Part shown: in pieces, positions 27,201 to 35,960 of the stretch
Layout: the number at the start of each line of letters is the position of its first letter
How positions within the stretch are numbered: the first letter of the stretch is position 1
Source: Dyella sp. M7H15-1
GTDB lineage: Bacteria; Pseudomonadota; Gammaproteobacteria; Xanthomonadales; Rhodanobacteraceae
Reading direction: 5' to 3'
Length of the DNA stretch: 64,000 bases
Assembly: GCF_004114615.1 (NCBI RefSeq)
Contig: NZ_CP035300.1
Coordinates: 1,426,001 to 1,490,000 of the forward strand
Program-made: the position numbers and the translations under genes
The notes under the pieces: generated by a model
What the model saw: the letters and a program-made list of their open reading frames with translations, nothing else
Told to the model about the DNA's origin: nothing
Databases searched by the model: none

Positions 27201-29695
27201 ACACGTACACCGAAACCGACACCACCCCGCAAGGCAGCCTGATCGGCAGCTTGAACGGTGGCGTCACGCTTACGGCGGGCAATCTCGTGCACATCACCGG
27301 CAGCGAGGTGCTGAGCGACACCGGCACCGCCATCGTTGGCAACGACGTCACCCTCGACGCGGCGGTGGGCACGCAAGACACCACACAAACCTACAAACAA
27401 CAGCAAGCGGGGATCACGCTAGGTTTGGGTGGCGGCGTGGCCAATGCGGTCAATAGCGCTTATGCCAGCGCCGAGCGCGGCAGCCAAGTCAGCGACGACC
27501 GCCTCAAAGCGTTGTATGCCGCGCAAGCCGCTTACAGCGCCAGCGATGCGCTGGGTTTTGCGCAGGGTGGATTGCTCAACGGTGCCACCAAAGACAATCC
27601 CACCTCTCAGCAAGGCGTGAACCTGCAACTGGGCCTCGGCGCCAGCAGCGCATCCAGCAGCACCACCACCCACGACGAAACCGCCTACGGCAGCCGCATC
27701 CAAAGCAACGGCGATGTGGTCATGGCAGCCACCGGTGGCGATCTGAACATCATCGGCAGTCAGGTCAATGGCAACAATGTTGCGCTGGCCGCTGCCAACA
27801 ACCTCAACATCTTGAGCCAACAAGAAAACCACAGCCTGCAAAGCAGCAACCAGAACGCCAGCGGCGGTGTCGGCATCCAGATCGGCAGCGATGGCTTGGG
27901 CTTCTATGCCCAAGCTTCCGTCGGCCAAGGCAACGCCCACGGCAACGGCACCTCGCACGCCATCAGCAGCATCAACGCCAGCGACACACTCACCCTGATC
28001 AGCGGCAACGACACCACCATCCAGGGCGCCCAACTCACCGGCAACACCGTGCTCGGCGCCATCGGCGGCAACCTCTTGATCCAAAGCGAACAAGACACCG
28101 ACGACTACGCCAGCAAGCAGCAACAGCTGGGCGGCAAGATGGTGATCGGCTACGGTTCGGGCGGCAACGTCAGCTACAACCAGAGCAAGGTGAATAGCCA
28201 CTATGCCAGCGTCACCGACGTGAGCGGCATCAGCGCGGGTAGTGGTGGTTTTGATATCACCGTGGGCGGCAACACGCACTTGATTGGTGGTGTGATGGCC
28301 AGCAATGCCGACCCCAGCAAAAACCTGCTGGATACCGGCACCCTCACTTACGAGAGCCTTCACAACGAAGCGAACTACAGCGCCAGTAATGTGGGCGTGA
28401 GTGCGGGCTACAGTGCCGGTGGTGGTTTCAGCGGTTCGCCCATGCTTGGGGTGCCACAGAGCGGCCATAGCAGCAGCGATACGCATAGCGGTATTGCGCA
28501 AGGCACGATCATCCAACGAGATGGCAACACCGACCTCGGTGGCCTTGATCGAAATCCCACGCTCGACAATCAAACGCTCGCGCCGATCTTCGATGCGCAG
28601 AAAGTGCAAGAGCAGATGGAGATGGGGCAAGTTGCGGGCCAGGTGGGCATGCGAGCAGCCGGCGACCTGGCTGGACAAATGGGCTGGGCCGAAGGCAGTC
28701 CGGAGCGCACGATTTTGCACGGCGTCGTTGGCGCGGGTATCGCCGCGCTAGGTGGCGGCAATGTGATCCAAGGTGCACTGGGCGCTGCCGCCAATCAGCT
28801 CGTGGTCCAGAAAATGGCCGATTATCTGGAAAGCCGAGGTTACACACCTGGCACGCCGGAATTTGCCAGCATGATGCAACTGGCCAGCACCGCGGTAGGT
28901 GTGGCCGTGGGCGGTGGTGCGGGCGCGGCGACGGCGCTGGATGGAACAACGTACAACTATCTGACCCATCAGCAGAGAGATGCTCTCAAGGCGGCACTCA
29001 AATCATGCGGAAATCAAAGTGAGTGCCAGAAAGTCGTAGATGCATACACTGAACTATCGCAACAAAACGATGCAGCACTACAACAAGCCTGTGCAGTCGC
29101 GCCACAAAGTGCCTCCTGTCAGGATGGTGTACGTGAGGCATTAAGCTACGCCAGTGCACTAGCACTCCCCTGGATGGCAGGTGACGTCAATCAGTCGCGC
29201 AACAATGCGCTCAATTTAGTCATGACCAACTCGCCTGCTTACGGCGCCATCAACACCATTGATGCGCGTGCAGACTTCTTTGAGGCGATGTATCAGCTGA
29301 CGGGGGCGCCATGGTTTGGCGCGGCGGAAAAAACGTCGACGACGGATTTAACAGGATGGTTATTTAACGTAGGTAACTTCGTAGCCAGCGGAGGGCTGGC
29401 GGATTGGCGTAGTCAAGCCGGCGCCCTGATCATGCAAAATGGCCAAAATAGTTTCGCCAACATCTATCAAAACTATCAAAACACAGGCTTCGATCTGAAT
29501 GCATGGAGCCTTCGACAGCTAGTAACCGAACAGAACATGTTGCAGCCAGTGTATGAGCAACAAGGATCCTTGACAAAGTCGATAATATTTTTCGGTGGAT
29601 TTCCCTACCACATTGATACGATGGATTTGAAAGATAGAATTGAGTTTGGATGTGGCAGGATGGCTGCGTTTGGTTATCAAGGGGATTGTCGATGA
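24143..29695 (+). CDS. FhaB/CdiA-like exoprotein, remainder with C-terminal toxin tip
   Basis: 1850 residues continuing the exoprotein from VFNLGGTLTNTCGATLQ. In order: beta-helix repeats; the conserved CdiA block LPRNGLYTLHPG to LVPVVYLSQ (25,500-25,920); haemagglutinin repeats to about 28,400; a pre-toxin segment (IAQGTIIQRDGNTD, DLAGQMGWAEGSPERTILHG, GGGNVIQGALGAAANQL). The junction LDGTTYNYLTHQQ at about 28,960 starts the variable tip. The roughly 240-residue tip has a Cys-containing start (KSCGNQSECQK) and ends FGCGRMAAFGYQGDCR; family unknown to me. Base composition turns AT-rich in the tip, as expected for exchanged toxin modules. The first codons assume the upstream frameshift. Confidence 0.88.
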   Translation: MVFNLGGTLTNTCGATLQAVNALTVNAASLDNQAGADINSRTTTLHAATQTNQGRLEGDNLVLNASHVSNTGTIIGNTITIHAASLTNGADLGTQTDNNPYQTGLIAAVNALNLYITGDLLNRDAMLYSLGDLTLAADAAGTRSQSVTNLSGDIEAGGNLIVNAQQITNERRVLETETYTLSPAEQQANRTTRTTLFDWTTDPEATTFCNAYAQTIGMNGHAVRCGPLGYYGDAAYDTLTQTILSITRLTAASAESRLLAGGNIRLNGSVLNSNATIAAGNHLIINGQDGNNGGGNVGSDTVQNLAFVPTVLLQNDLVRSVDGDYRGKRWYSNRESNQPPMVFAEHVTSATLAAGSVPFLTLDAGPSLRATMSAGNAVDIRAQDVSNTPVGADGKPVSGVGLGQNSSGPYLSGQGGGGAGNVVGNTHPGNLGNLGPAPGAPFVGTPQQPYPVQLPRNGLYTLHPGNGSPYLVETDPRFATMSGFLGSDYLLNQLGLQGDLTLKRLGDAFYETQLVMDQLTSLTGRRFLDGNGDALEQYKALMDAGTQEAQSFNLSVGVALTPAQIASLTQDMVWLVNQTVNGEQVLVPVVYLSQNTASHVASGAVMQGSTVSINASNQLTNTGTLQASNDARLKAGNLLNAGTVAAGGNLSVQAAQDLLNAGALQGGNVALVAGNNLTSRADSSTVSLGTVNLSGLSLSDAQRAGIATGGQLSATGILTAQAGNNLNLDHANVNAGQNLGLAAGNDLTATASTLNAGNDAQLIAGHNFTLNAAAGQGSSQQSAHAASASTHTDVTTLHAGGSAVLAAGNDLTSQGAQLQAGDQLALSAGHDLTLNAVTDTQSQGNSWQSGHTQYNQITQDQSLRGTTLDAAHGIALSAGHDLTTVAANVTSSNGAIALAAGNDVNLHAAQENHSWQQDSTTKKSGLLSSSTTTTHDASQDSLAVGTLLSGNTVTVAAGHDVNTQAAQIVATDDIVMAAGNNLNIGVATDTHSEQHERTTKTSGVFTSGLNLMIGSSKESNTYTETDTTPQGSLIGSLNGGVTLTAGNLVHITGSEVLSDTGTAIVGNDVTLDAAVGTQDTTQTYKQQQAGITLGLGGGVANAVNSAYASAERGSQVSDDRLKALYAAQAAYSASDALGFAQGGLLNGATKDNPTSQQGVNLQLGLGASSASSSTTTHDETAYGSRIQSNGDVVMAATGGDLNIIGSQVNGNNVALAAANNLNILSQQENHSLQSSNQNASGGVGIQIGSDGLGFYAQASVGQGNAHGNGTSHAISSINASDTLTLISGNDTTIQGAQLTGNTVLGAIGGNLLIQSEQDTDDYASKQQQLGGKMVIGYGSGGNVSYNQSKVNSHYASVTDVSGISAGSGGFDITVGGNTHLIGGVMASNADPSKNLLDTGTLTYESLHNEANYSASNVGVSAGYSAGGGFSGSPMLGVPQSGHSSSDTHSGIAQGTIIQRDGNTDLGGLDRNPTLDNQTLAPIFDAQKVQEQMEMGQVAGQVGMRAAGDLAGQMGWAEGSPERTILHGVVGAGIAALGGGNVIQGALGAAANQLVVQKMADYLESRGYTPGTPEFASMMQLASTAVGVAVGGGAGAATALDGTTYNYLTHQQRDALKAALKSCGNQSECQKVVDAYTELSQQNDAALQQACAVAPQSASCQDGVREALSYASALALPWMAGDVNQSRNNALNLVMTNSPAYGAINTIDARADFFEAMYQLTGAPWFGAAEKTSTTDLTGWLFNVGNFVASGGLADWRSQAGALIMQNGQNSFANIYQNYQNTGFDLNAWSLRQLVTEQNMLQPVYEQQGSLTKSIIFFGGFPYHIDTMDLKDRIEFGCGRMAAFGYQGDCR

Positions 29696-29780
29696 CGTTT
29701 AACTATTTGATGGTAAATGGTCAGTAATTTTTAACTTATTTCTATCTTGAGTTATATCAAATAGGATGGTAAGGTAAAAT

Positions 29781-30161
29781 ATGTGGCGACTTTCTTTATT
29801 TGTTTTTATAGTCTCCCTCGTTGCGCCGTTTGCGCTTTGGTTGGCCAAGATTGGATCGGGTGTATTTCCATTTTTATTATGGATGATAGGGGTTGTTGCT
29901 GTTTGCATATTTGGATCGCGAGTTTGTGATGAAAGTGACTGGAGGAAATTTGTTCTTCCAGCTTCAACTATGTCGTTCTTTTTGCTGATGGGGATAATTT
30001 CTAGCATTTTTTTTATTGGAAATAAATGGATATATGTAGCTACTCTTTCTCTTTATTTTATTTCAGGATTTTTTTCACTAATATGCCTATGGAATCTATT
30101 GGTTTTTTATAAAAACAATGCTTGCATTAACACGAAGATATATGGATGGATGTTTTTTTAA
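29781..30161 (+). CDS. Putative immunity protein, four-helix membrane protein
   Basis: 126 residues, very hydrophobic: MWRLSLFVFIVSLVAPFALWL, FPFLLWMIGVVAVCIFG, TMSFFLLMGIISSIFFIG and LYFISGFFSLICLW give four helices. Strongly AT-rich compared with the surroundings. Its position directly behind the exoprotein's toxin tip is where a CdiI-type immunity gene belongs, so I infer it protects against that tip; a membrane immunity protein suggests a toxin acting at or from the inner membrane. No sequence family recognised. Confidence 0.6.
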   Translation: MWRLSLFVFIVSLVAPFALWLAKIGSGVFPFLLWMIGVVAVCIFGSRVCDESDWRKFVLPASTMSFFLLMGIISSIFFIGNKWIYVATLSLYFISGFFSLICLWNLLVFYKNNACINTKIYGWMFF

Positions 30162-31527
30162 GCACATGGTCCGTATCAATAATATTTATGATCTTATCTT
30201 TACTTCCACCCATGGTTTATATTTAGATGAGCCAAATAGAAACTACGATACGAACGCATGGATTGCGCAAGGCACGATCATCCAACGAGACAGCAACACC
30301 GATCTCAGTGGCCTTGATAGAAATCCCACCCTCGATAACCAGGCGCTCGCGCCGATCTTCGATGCACAGAAGGTGCAGGAGAACATGGAGATGGGGCAAG
30401 TTGCGGGACAGGTGGGTATGCGTGCGGCCGGCGATCTAGCCGGACAAATGGGCTGGGCCGAAGGCAGTCCGGAGCGCACGATTCTGCATGGCGTCGTTGG
30501 CGCAGGCATCGCGGCCTTGGGTGGCGGCAATGTGGCGCAAGGTGCGTTGGGTGCTGCGGCTAACCAGCTCGTCATACAACAAATGACTGATTACCTGGAA
30601 AGCCAGGGTTACCAAAAGGGCACGCCGGAATTTGCCAGCATGATGCAACTGGCCAGCACTGCGGTAGGTGCGGCGGTGGGCGGTGGTGCGGGCGCGGCGA
30701 CAGCGCTGGATGGAACGACATACAACTATCTGACGCATCAGCAAGTGACCGACCTGCAAAAGGAGATCAATCGATGCGACGGCGATCGTGTTTGCATCGA
30801 ATCCGCCAAGAGCAACGCGGAGATCTTGTCGGCCAATCAGGAGCAGCAGCTCATCAGCGCTTGTGGCGGCAGTGCCAGTAGCCTCTCCGGCACGTGCAAG
30901 GCAAACATCCTCGCCGCGCGTGCTTATGCCACTGATCCGCTGGCCGCCCAGTTGGGGCTGCACGTGGACCAAAACATCAGCCTGCAGGATTATCTGAATC
31001 ATCGACCAGAGTGGGGATTGGTCTATGCGGATAACGCCGTCAGCCAGAATGGGCAACTGATGTTTGCGCCGGCGGTGGCGGGCGCGGGTACCGCTGTCGC
31101 GGTTGCTGCAGCGCCGGCAACGTTGGCCTGGGGGCAGGAAGCGTGGGCTGCCTATCAGGTTGCCACGCAAGGGTATTCGTTGGGGGCGGCAGCGGGTACT
31201 GGGGCTGTCGCGTCTGGGGTGACGTATACCCTGGGCATTAGTTATGGAGCTCGGCAAGATTCACGTTACGGCCAAATTAGCTTTGGCACCGCCTTCAATC
31301 AACGCTTCTCGTATCTGGGCCTTGGCACCTCGATGGCTGTGGGTGCTGTAAACAGCATGGTTGCTACGCAGATGTTTCAGTGGGCTAATGTGCCTAACGC
31401 GTGGTCTAACGTGACTTCCCCAGCGGGGGCTGTGATTCGCATAAATACCATGGCAACAGGTAAGGCTGCAGGCATGGCCGCTCAAGGTGCAGTTCAGGCT
31501 CATGAGCAAAAGCAGGAGGGGAAATAA
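30118..31527 (+). CDS. Orphan CdiA-type toxin cassette 2
   Basis: Open frame of 469 codons. The first about 48 residues are AT-rich and overlap the preceding immunity gene, so the true start is doubtful. From 30263 (IAQGTIIQRDSNTD) it repeats the pre-toxin region of the exoprotein almost word for word through LDGTTYNYLTHQQ. It then switches to a different tip starting VTDLQKEINRCDGDRVCIE, with ISACGGSASSLSGTCKANIL, a Gly/Ala hydrophobic region and a conserved tail NQRFSYLGLGTSMAVGAVN to HEQKQEGK. No secretion signal or TPS domain, so it cannot be exported on its own. Stop overlaps the next ATG (TAATG). Confidence 0.75.
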   Translation: MLALTRRYMDGCFFKHMVRINNIYDLIFTSTHGLYLDEPNRNYDTNAWIAQGTIIQRDSNTDLSGLDRNPTLDNQALAPIFDAQKVQENMEMGQVAGQVGMRAAGDLAGQMGWAEGSPERTILHGVVGAGIAALGGGNVAQGALGAAANQLVIQQMTDYLESQGYQKGTPEFASMMQLASTAVGAAVGGGAGAATALDGTTYNYLTHQQVTDLQKEINRCDGDRVCIESAKSNAEILSANQEQQLISACGGSASSLSGTCKANILAARAYATDPLAAQLGLHVDQNISLQDYLNHRPEWGLVYADNAVSQNGQLMFAPAVAGAGTAVAVAAAPATLAWGQEAWAAYQVATQGYSLGAAAGTGAVASGVTYTLGISYGARQDSRYGQISFGTAFNQRFSYLGLGTSMAVGAVNSMVATQMFQWANVPNAWSNVTSPAGAVIRINTMATGKAAGMAAQGAVQAHEQKQEGK

Positions 31528-31844
31528 TGTTGGATGGATTTTGGTCTGGAGTATTCGGAGGGTTGTTCGCCAAGCCCATATCCATTTGGATGAGGCGCTT
31601 TAGGCTATGGCTGATTTTTATCATCGTTGTCATAGGAGTCCATATGGCATCTTTCATTGAAGATGGATGGACGAATGGTTGGGCTTATGCCTTGCAACGA
31701 TCGATAACATTTACCTTTACTCCCATTGGTTTCTTTGTGCCAATCGGTATTGGACTTGGGGTGATATTCATCATATTGATTAACGCGCCAGGCAATCCAG
31801 AAAAGAGGGGCGAGCGTACGAAGGGAGGCAAAACTTCAACTTGA
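31527..31844 (+). CDS. Putative immunity protein for cassette 2
   Basis: 105 residues, starting MLDGFWSGVFGGLFAKP, with two or three hydrophobic helices (LWLIFIIVVIGVHMASF; FTPIGFFVPIGIGLGVIFIILI) and a basic tail. Its ATG overlaps the toxin cassette stop codon, so expression is coupled. It shares its N-terminal DGFWSGVFGGLF with the immunity-like protein of cassette 3 but diverges afterwards. Confidence 0.6.
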   Translation: MLDGFWSGVFGGLFAKPISIWMRRFRLWLIFIIVVIGVHMASFIEDGWTNGWAYALQRSITFTFTPIGFFVPIGIGLGVIFIILINAPGNPEKRGERTKGGKTST

Positions 31845-31958
31845 AGAGATGAGGCCCCTGTTTAGGCTTACCTGATTAGCGTCGAACCTCAGCCAGAAAT
31901 CGCGAGATGTGCGACGCCGTCAGGCAAACACGAGCGCAGCGAACAGCGGAGATGGCTC

Positions 31959-33632
31959 ATGGCGATCAATCATGTGCAGTTTCAGCAGGGATTGTCGATG
32001 GTGGACTTCATGCGGGCCTGTGGCACCGAGATCCAGTGTTACCGAGCCCTGTACCGGACATCGCCTGGGTGCCCACCGGTAGGGTGGGTGGTTACTCGCA
32101 TCGATCAGCAATCGGTCATGCAGCGATTGGTTGACGATCCGCGTGGCTGGGTCGACGGCCCCTGGATGAGCTACGGGCAACAGACGCTCATCGACACCCT
32201 CGCGCTGGGCAACGGCCAACTCCCCAGCTGGATCACGCTCGCCATCGGCCCCGGCGCCAATGCGCACCTGAGCGCCTGCCACGCGGTGGACATCCGCGCA
32301 CACGACATCCGCAACACACAAGTGGGTGCCGACGGCAAACCGGTCAGTGGCATGGGCCTAGATAGCAACGGCACCGGACAGAACCTGATCGGCAACAGTG
32401 GTGGCGGCGCCGACCTGAGTGGACTAGATCGCAATCCCACGCTAGACAATCAAGCCCTTCATCCCATCTTCGATGCACAGAAAGTGCAGGAGAACATGGA
32501 ACTGGGCAATGTCGCGGGCCAGGTGGGCATGCGTGCGGCTGGCGATCTCGCCGGACAGATGGGCTGGGCCGAAGGCAGCACAGAGCGGACGATTCTGCAC
32601 GGCGTGGTGGGTGCTGGCATCGCAGCGCTAGGTGGTGGCAATGTGCTGCAAGGTGTGCTGGGAGCTGCGGCTAACCAGCTCGTCATACAACAAATGGCCG
32701 ATTATCTGGAAAGCCAAGGTTACACACCGGGCACGCCGGAATTTGCCAGCATGATGCAACTGGCCAGCACCGCGATAGGTGCAGCGGTGGGCGGTGGTGC
32801 GGGCGCGGCAACGGCGCTGGATGGGACGACGTACAACTATCTAACGCATCAACAAGTGACGGACTTGCAAAAGGAGATCAATCGATGCGACGGCGATCGT
32901 GTTTGCATCGAATCCGCCAAGAGCAACGCGGAGATCTTGTCGGCCAATCAGGAGCAGCAGCTCATCAGCGCTTGTGGCGGCAGTGCCAGTAGCCTCTCCG
33001 GCACGTGCAAGGCAAACATTCTCGACGCTTATGCTTATGCCGCCGATCCGCTGACTGCTCAGCTTGGATTGCAGGTGGACCAGAACATCAGCCTGCAGGA
33101 TTATCTGAATCATCGACCAGAGTGGGGATTGGTCTATGCGGATCACGTCGTCAGCCAGAATGGACAGTTGATGTTTGCTCCGGCGGTGGCGGGAGGAGGC
33201 ACGGCGTTGGCGGTGGCGGCTACGTTGGCCTGGGGGCAGGAGGCTTGGGCGGCTTATCAGGTTGCTACGCAGGGGTATTCGTTAGGGGCGGCAGCGGGTT
33301 CAGGAGCGCTCGTTTCAGGAGGTATGTATACAGGTGGATCTGTGGTTGGCGCGCTCGGTGACTGGTATAGAAACGGCGCAAATTTTGCGTCATCGTTTAA
33401 TCAACGCTTCTCATACCTAGGCCTTGGCACCTCTATGACTGTAGGTGCTGTCAACGGCATGTTTGCTACGCAGATGTTCCAATGGGCGAACGTGCCTAAT
33501 GCTTGGTCCAACGCCTTAACTGCTGAAGGTGCTGTAATTCGTATCAATACCATCGCCACGGGCAAGGCGGCAGGGATGGCTGCGCAGGGCGCAGTCCAAA
33601 CGTATGAGCAAAAACAGGAGGGGAAACCATGA
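31959..33632 (+). CDS. Orphan CdiA-type toxin cassette 3 (mosaic)
   Basis: 557 codons. The first part is a mosaic: about 32185-32415 corresponds to the exoprotein's region near 25,200-25,400 (VDIRAHDIRNTQVGADGKPV), jumping directly into the pre-toxin segment DLSGLDRNPTLDNQ. It then runs through YNYLTHQQ into a tip very similar to cassette 2, except for a different central patch (GMYTGGSVVGALGDWYRNG). No signal peptide. It ends GAVQTYEQKQEGKP, with the stop overlapping the next ATG (ATGA). Probably a stored allele rather than an expressed secreted toxin. Confidence 0.72.
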   Translation: MAINHVQFQQGLSMVDFMRACGTEIQCYRALYRTSPGCPPVGWVVTRIDQQSVMQRLVDDPRGWVDGPWMSYGQQTLIDTLALGNGQLPSWITLAIGPGANAHLSACHAVDIRAHDIRNTQVGADGKPVSGMGLDSNGTGQNLIGNSGGGADLSGLDRNPTLDNQALHPIFDAQKVQENMELGNVAGQVGMRAAGDLAGQMGWAEGSTERTILHGVVGAGIAALGGGNVLQGVLGAAANQLVIQQMADYLESQGYTPGTPEFASMMQLASTAIGAAVGGGAGAATALDGTTYNYLTHQQVTDLQKEINRCDGDRVCIESAKSNAEILSANQEQQLISACGGSASSLSGTCKANILDAYAYAADPLTAQLGLQVDQNISLQDYLNHRPEWGLVYADHVVSQNGQLMFAPAVAGGGTALAVAATLAWGQEAWAAYQVATQGYSLGAAAGSGALVSGGMYTGGSVVGALGDWYRNGANFASSFNQRFSYLGLGTSMTVGAVNGMFATQMFQWANVPNAWSNALTAEGAVIRINTIATGKAAGMAAQGAVQTYEQKQEGKP

Positions 33633-33931
33633 TTGACGGATTTTGGTCGGGAGTGTTTGGAGGATTGTTCGGCCCGTCTTCGATACGATTTTTACGAAGA
33701 TTTAGGTTGGTAACCATATTTCTATTTTGCCTCGCAAGCACGCCACTCGCTTTCCTCTTATTTGATGCAGTCCAAAGTGGATGGGCGATAGCTGCTCAAC
33801 GATTTCTATCGAAGAAATTCTTTGGGCTGCTGCTTGGAGGGGCAGCACTTGGTGCGATAGCTGTGCTCGTTGTGGGGATCAGCACAGCAATCATGCCAGC
33901 GCAGCGGAGAGGCCGTAGCTTGAAAGATTGA
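33629..33931 (+). CDS. Putative immunity protein for cassette 3
   Basis: 100 residues beginning MIDGFWSGVFGGLFGPSSI, with helices LVTIFLFCLASTPLAFLLF and LLLGGAALGAIAVLVVGIST. It is the allelic partner of the cassette 2 immunity protein: same N-terminal motif, divergent helices. ATG overlaps the toxin stop by 4 bp. Confidence 0.6.
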   Translation: MIDGFWSGVFGGLFGPSSIRFLRRFRLVTIFLFCLASTPLAFLLFDAVQSGWAIAAQRFLSKKFFGLLLGGAALGAIAVLVVGISTAIMPAQRRGRSLKD

Positions 33932-34014
33932 TAGTGATTCTCAGTTTGGCAATTTCAGACACCCAATTCAGTACAGTGGCACCTCGACAATGGCTATCTA
34001 AAAGTGATCTAGCA

Positions 34015-34257
34015 ATGACACGAGATCAACTAGTTTCAAAGCTAACAGAACTAGGGGTTGACCCGCACAGTTATTCGTTGGATGGACTACGAAATAGTGA
34101 TTGTGTTTGCGTTGTGAATGAAGATGGCAAGTCGACGGTCTACTACGTAGAGCGTGATAAGTCGGATGAACTAGCGACACTTCCTTCCGCCGAAGATGCC
34201 TACGATTTTGTCTATATGACTTTTTGTAGATGGCTCGGAGTAAAAGCGTCCACGTAG
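34015..34257 (+). CDS. Small soluble protein, candidate immunity protein
   Basis: 80 residues from ATG 34015: MTRDQLVSKLTELGVDPHSY, then NEDGKSTVYYVERDKSDELA and SAEDAYDFVYMTFCRWLG. The N-terminal helix, SLDG turn, central YYVERD strand and AEDAYDFVY helix resemble small polymorphic-toxin immunity proteins, but I cannot name the family. A TTG-started extension to 33928 exists but has no support. No cognate toxin remains next to it, so it may be a leftover from a lost cassette. Confidence 0.55.
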   Translation: MTRDQLVSKLTELGVDPHSYSLDGLRNSDCVCVVNEDGKSTVYYVERDKSDELATLPSAEDAYDFVYMTFCRWLGVKAST

Positions 34258-34276
34258 ATCACCCGATATTTGCGTC

Positions 34277-35568
34277 ATGCTTGTTGCAGACAACCGAGTG
34301 CACATCACCGGCAGCGATGTGCTGGGCAACACCGGCACCGCGATCGTCGGCAAGGACGTGACCATCGATGCGTCGGTGGGTACGCAGGACACAACGCAAA
34401 CTTACAAACAACAGCAAGCCGGACTCACGCTCGGCTTGGGTGGCGCCGTCGCCGATGCGATGAACAGCACCTACGCCAGCGCCGAACGCGGCAATCAAGT
34501 GAAGGATGATCGCTTGAAAGCCTTGTATGCCGCGCAAGCCGCGTACAGTGCCAGCGATGCCTTGGGCATGGCCGGCATCTCACTCGGCCAAGCCGCCACC
34601 AAAGACACCAACCCCAACGGCATCAACCTGCAACTGGGCATCGGTGCCAGCAGTGCCAGCAGCACCACCACCCACGACGAAACCGCCTACGGCAGCCACA
34701 TCCGCAGCCACGGCGATGTCACCATCGCCGCGACCGGCGGCGACCTCAACCTCATCGGCAGCCAGATCGACGGCCACAACGTGGCATTGGCTGCCGCCAA
34801 CAACCTCAACATCTTGAGCCAACAAGAAAACCACAGCCTGCAAAGCAGCAACAAGAACGCCAGCGGCGGTGTGGGCTTCTATGCGCAAGGCTCCATTGGC
34901 CAAGGCAACGCCCACGGCAACGGCACCACCCATGCGATCAGCCGCATCAACGCCAGCGACACACTCACCCTGATCAGCGGCAACGACACCACCCTCCAAG
35001 ACGCCCAACTCACCAGCAATACCGTGCTCGGTGCCATCGGTGGCAACCTCTTGATCCAAAGCGAACAAGACACCGACAACTACGCCAGCCAACAGCAACA
35101 GCTGGGCGGCAAGATGGTGATCGGCTACGGCTCGGGCGGCAGCATCAGCTACCACCAGAGTAAGGTGAACAGTCACTATGCCAGCGTCACCGATGTGAGC
35201 GGCATCAGTGCCGGCAGTGGCGGGTTCGATATCACCGTAGGTGGCAACACCCACCTGGTCGGAGGGGTGATCGCCAGCCGCGCCGATCCCAGCAAGAACA
35301 GCTTGACCACTGGCACGCTCCTCTATGAAGACATCCAGAACCAAAGCAGTGGCAAAGTCTCAAGCAGCAGCTTGGGTAGCGACAACAGCGTACTCAGCGG
35401 AAGCAAATATGCGATCGGCAAGACCGTCGTGGGCAACCTGATGGGTGGTGGCAGTGATGGCGAAACGCACAGCGGCACCACGCATAGCGCCATTGCCAGC
35501 GGTACGATCGCCATCGCGGACGGGCAGGCGCAACAAGCGTTGACGGGCAAGACCGCTGAGCAAGCGAT
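34277..35568 (+). pseudogene. Duplicated internal fragment of the FhaB/CdiA-like exoprotein
   Basis: 431 codons closely matching exoprotein positions about 27,290-28,500 (VHITGSDVLGNTGTAIVGKD; NAHGNGTTHAISRINASD; GGFDITVGGNTHLVGGV). It has no signal peptide or TPS domain, and its 3' end is cut by an IS66 element at 35569, whose first bases supply the TAA stop. The last about 80 codons (after TTGTLLYEDI) differ from the intact gene, so this may derive from a second exoprotein allele. Confidence 0.82.
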
Positions 35569-35651
35569 GTAAGCGCTAACTCAGCGGCGTTATAAAACCA
35601 TCCCCCTTCCACCACCACACTGTCCCCACGTTCAGCCCAGTGGAGATAGTT

Positions 35652-35960
35652 ATGATCAAGCGGGAAAAAACGGAAGCGGCCCTTCAGCGCGAGGCGTTGT
35701 GGCGAGATCGACTGGAACGCTACGCGGCAAGCGGAAAGAAAGCATCTGATTTCTGCCGAGCCGAAGGCATACCGGTGTGGAGCTTCTACTCATGGCGTCA
35801 ACGCCTTGCGCGTCACGCCGAGCCTCGCGTTGAGAAAGAAGCGCCCGTTGCGCCCTTCCTCGATTGGGGTGCACTCACTTCACCGGCGCCATCCATGAAC
35901 GGCTTGGAGATTCGCCTCGATCTGGGTGCCGGTCTGGTGTCGACGATCGCGAGGCGCTGA
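35652..35960 (+). CDS. tnpA: IS66 accessory protein TnpA, copy 1
   Basis: 102 residues from MIKREKTEAALQREALW (GGAG 7 bp upstream). Contains the helix-turn-helix region RLERYAASGKKASDFCRAEG and SFYSWRQRLAR typical of IS66 TnpA. Its stop overlaps the tnpB ATG (TGATG). Identical to copy 2. Confidence 0.85.
   Translation: MIKREKTEAALQREALWRDRLERYAASGKKASDFCRAEGIPVWSFYSWRQRLARHAEPRVEKEAPVAPFLDWGALTSPAPSMNGLEIRLDLGAGLVSTIARR

Noticed and set aside
24113-27406. Two long antisense frames (546 and 537 codons) in the exoprotein
   Set aside because: Low-complexity Ala/Val/Gly mirror of beta-helix repeats; a known artefact of such genes.
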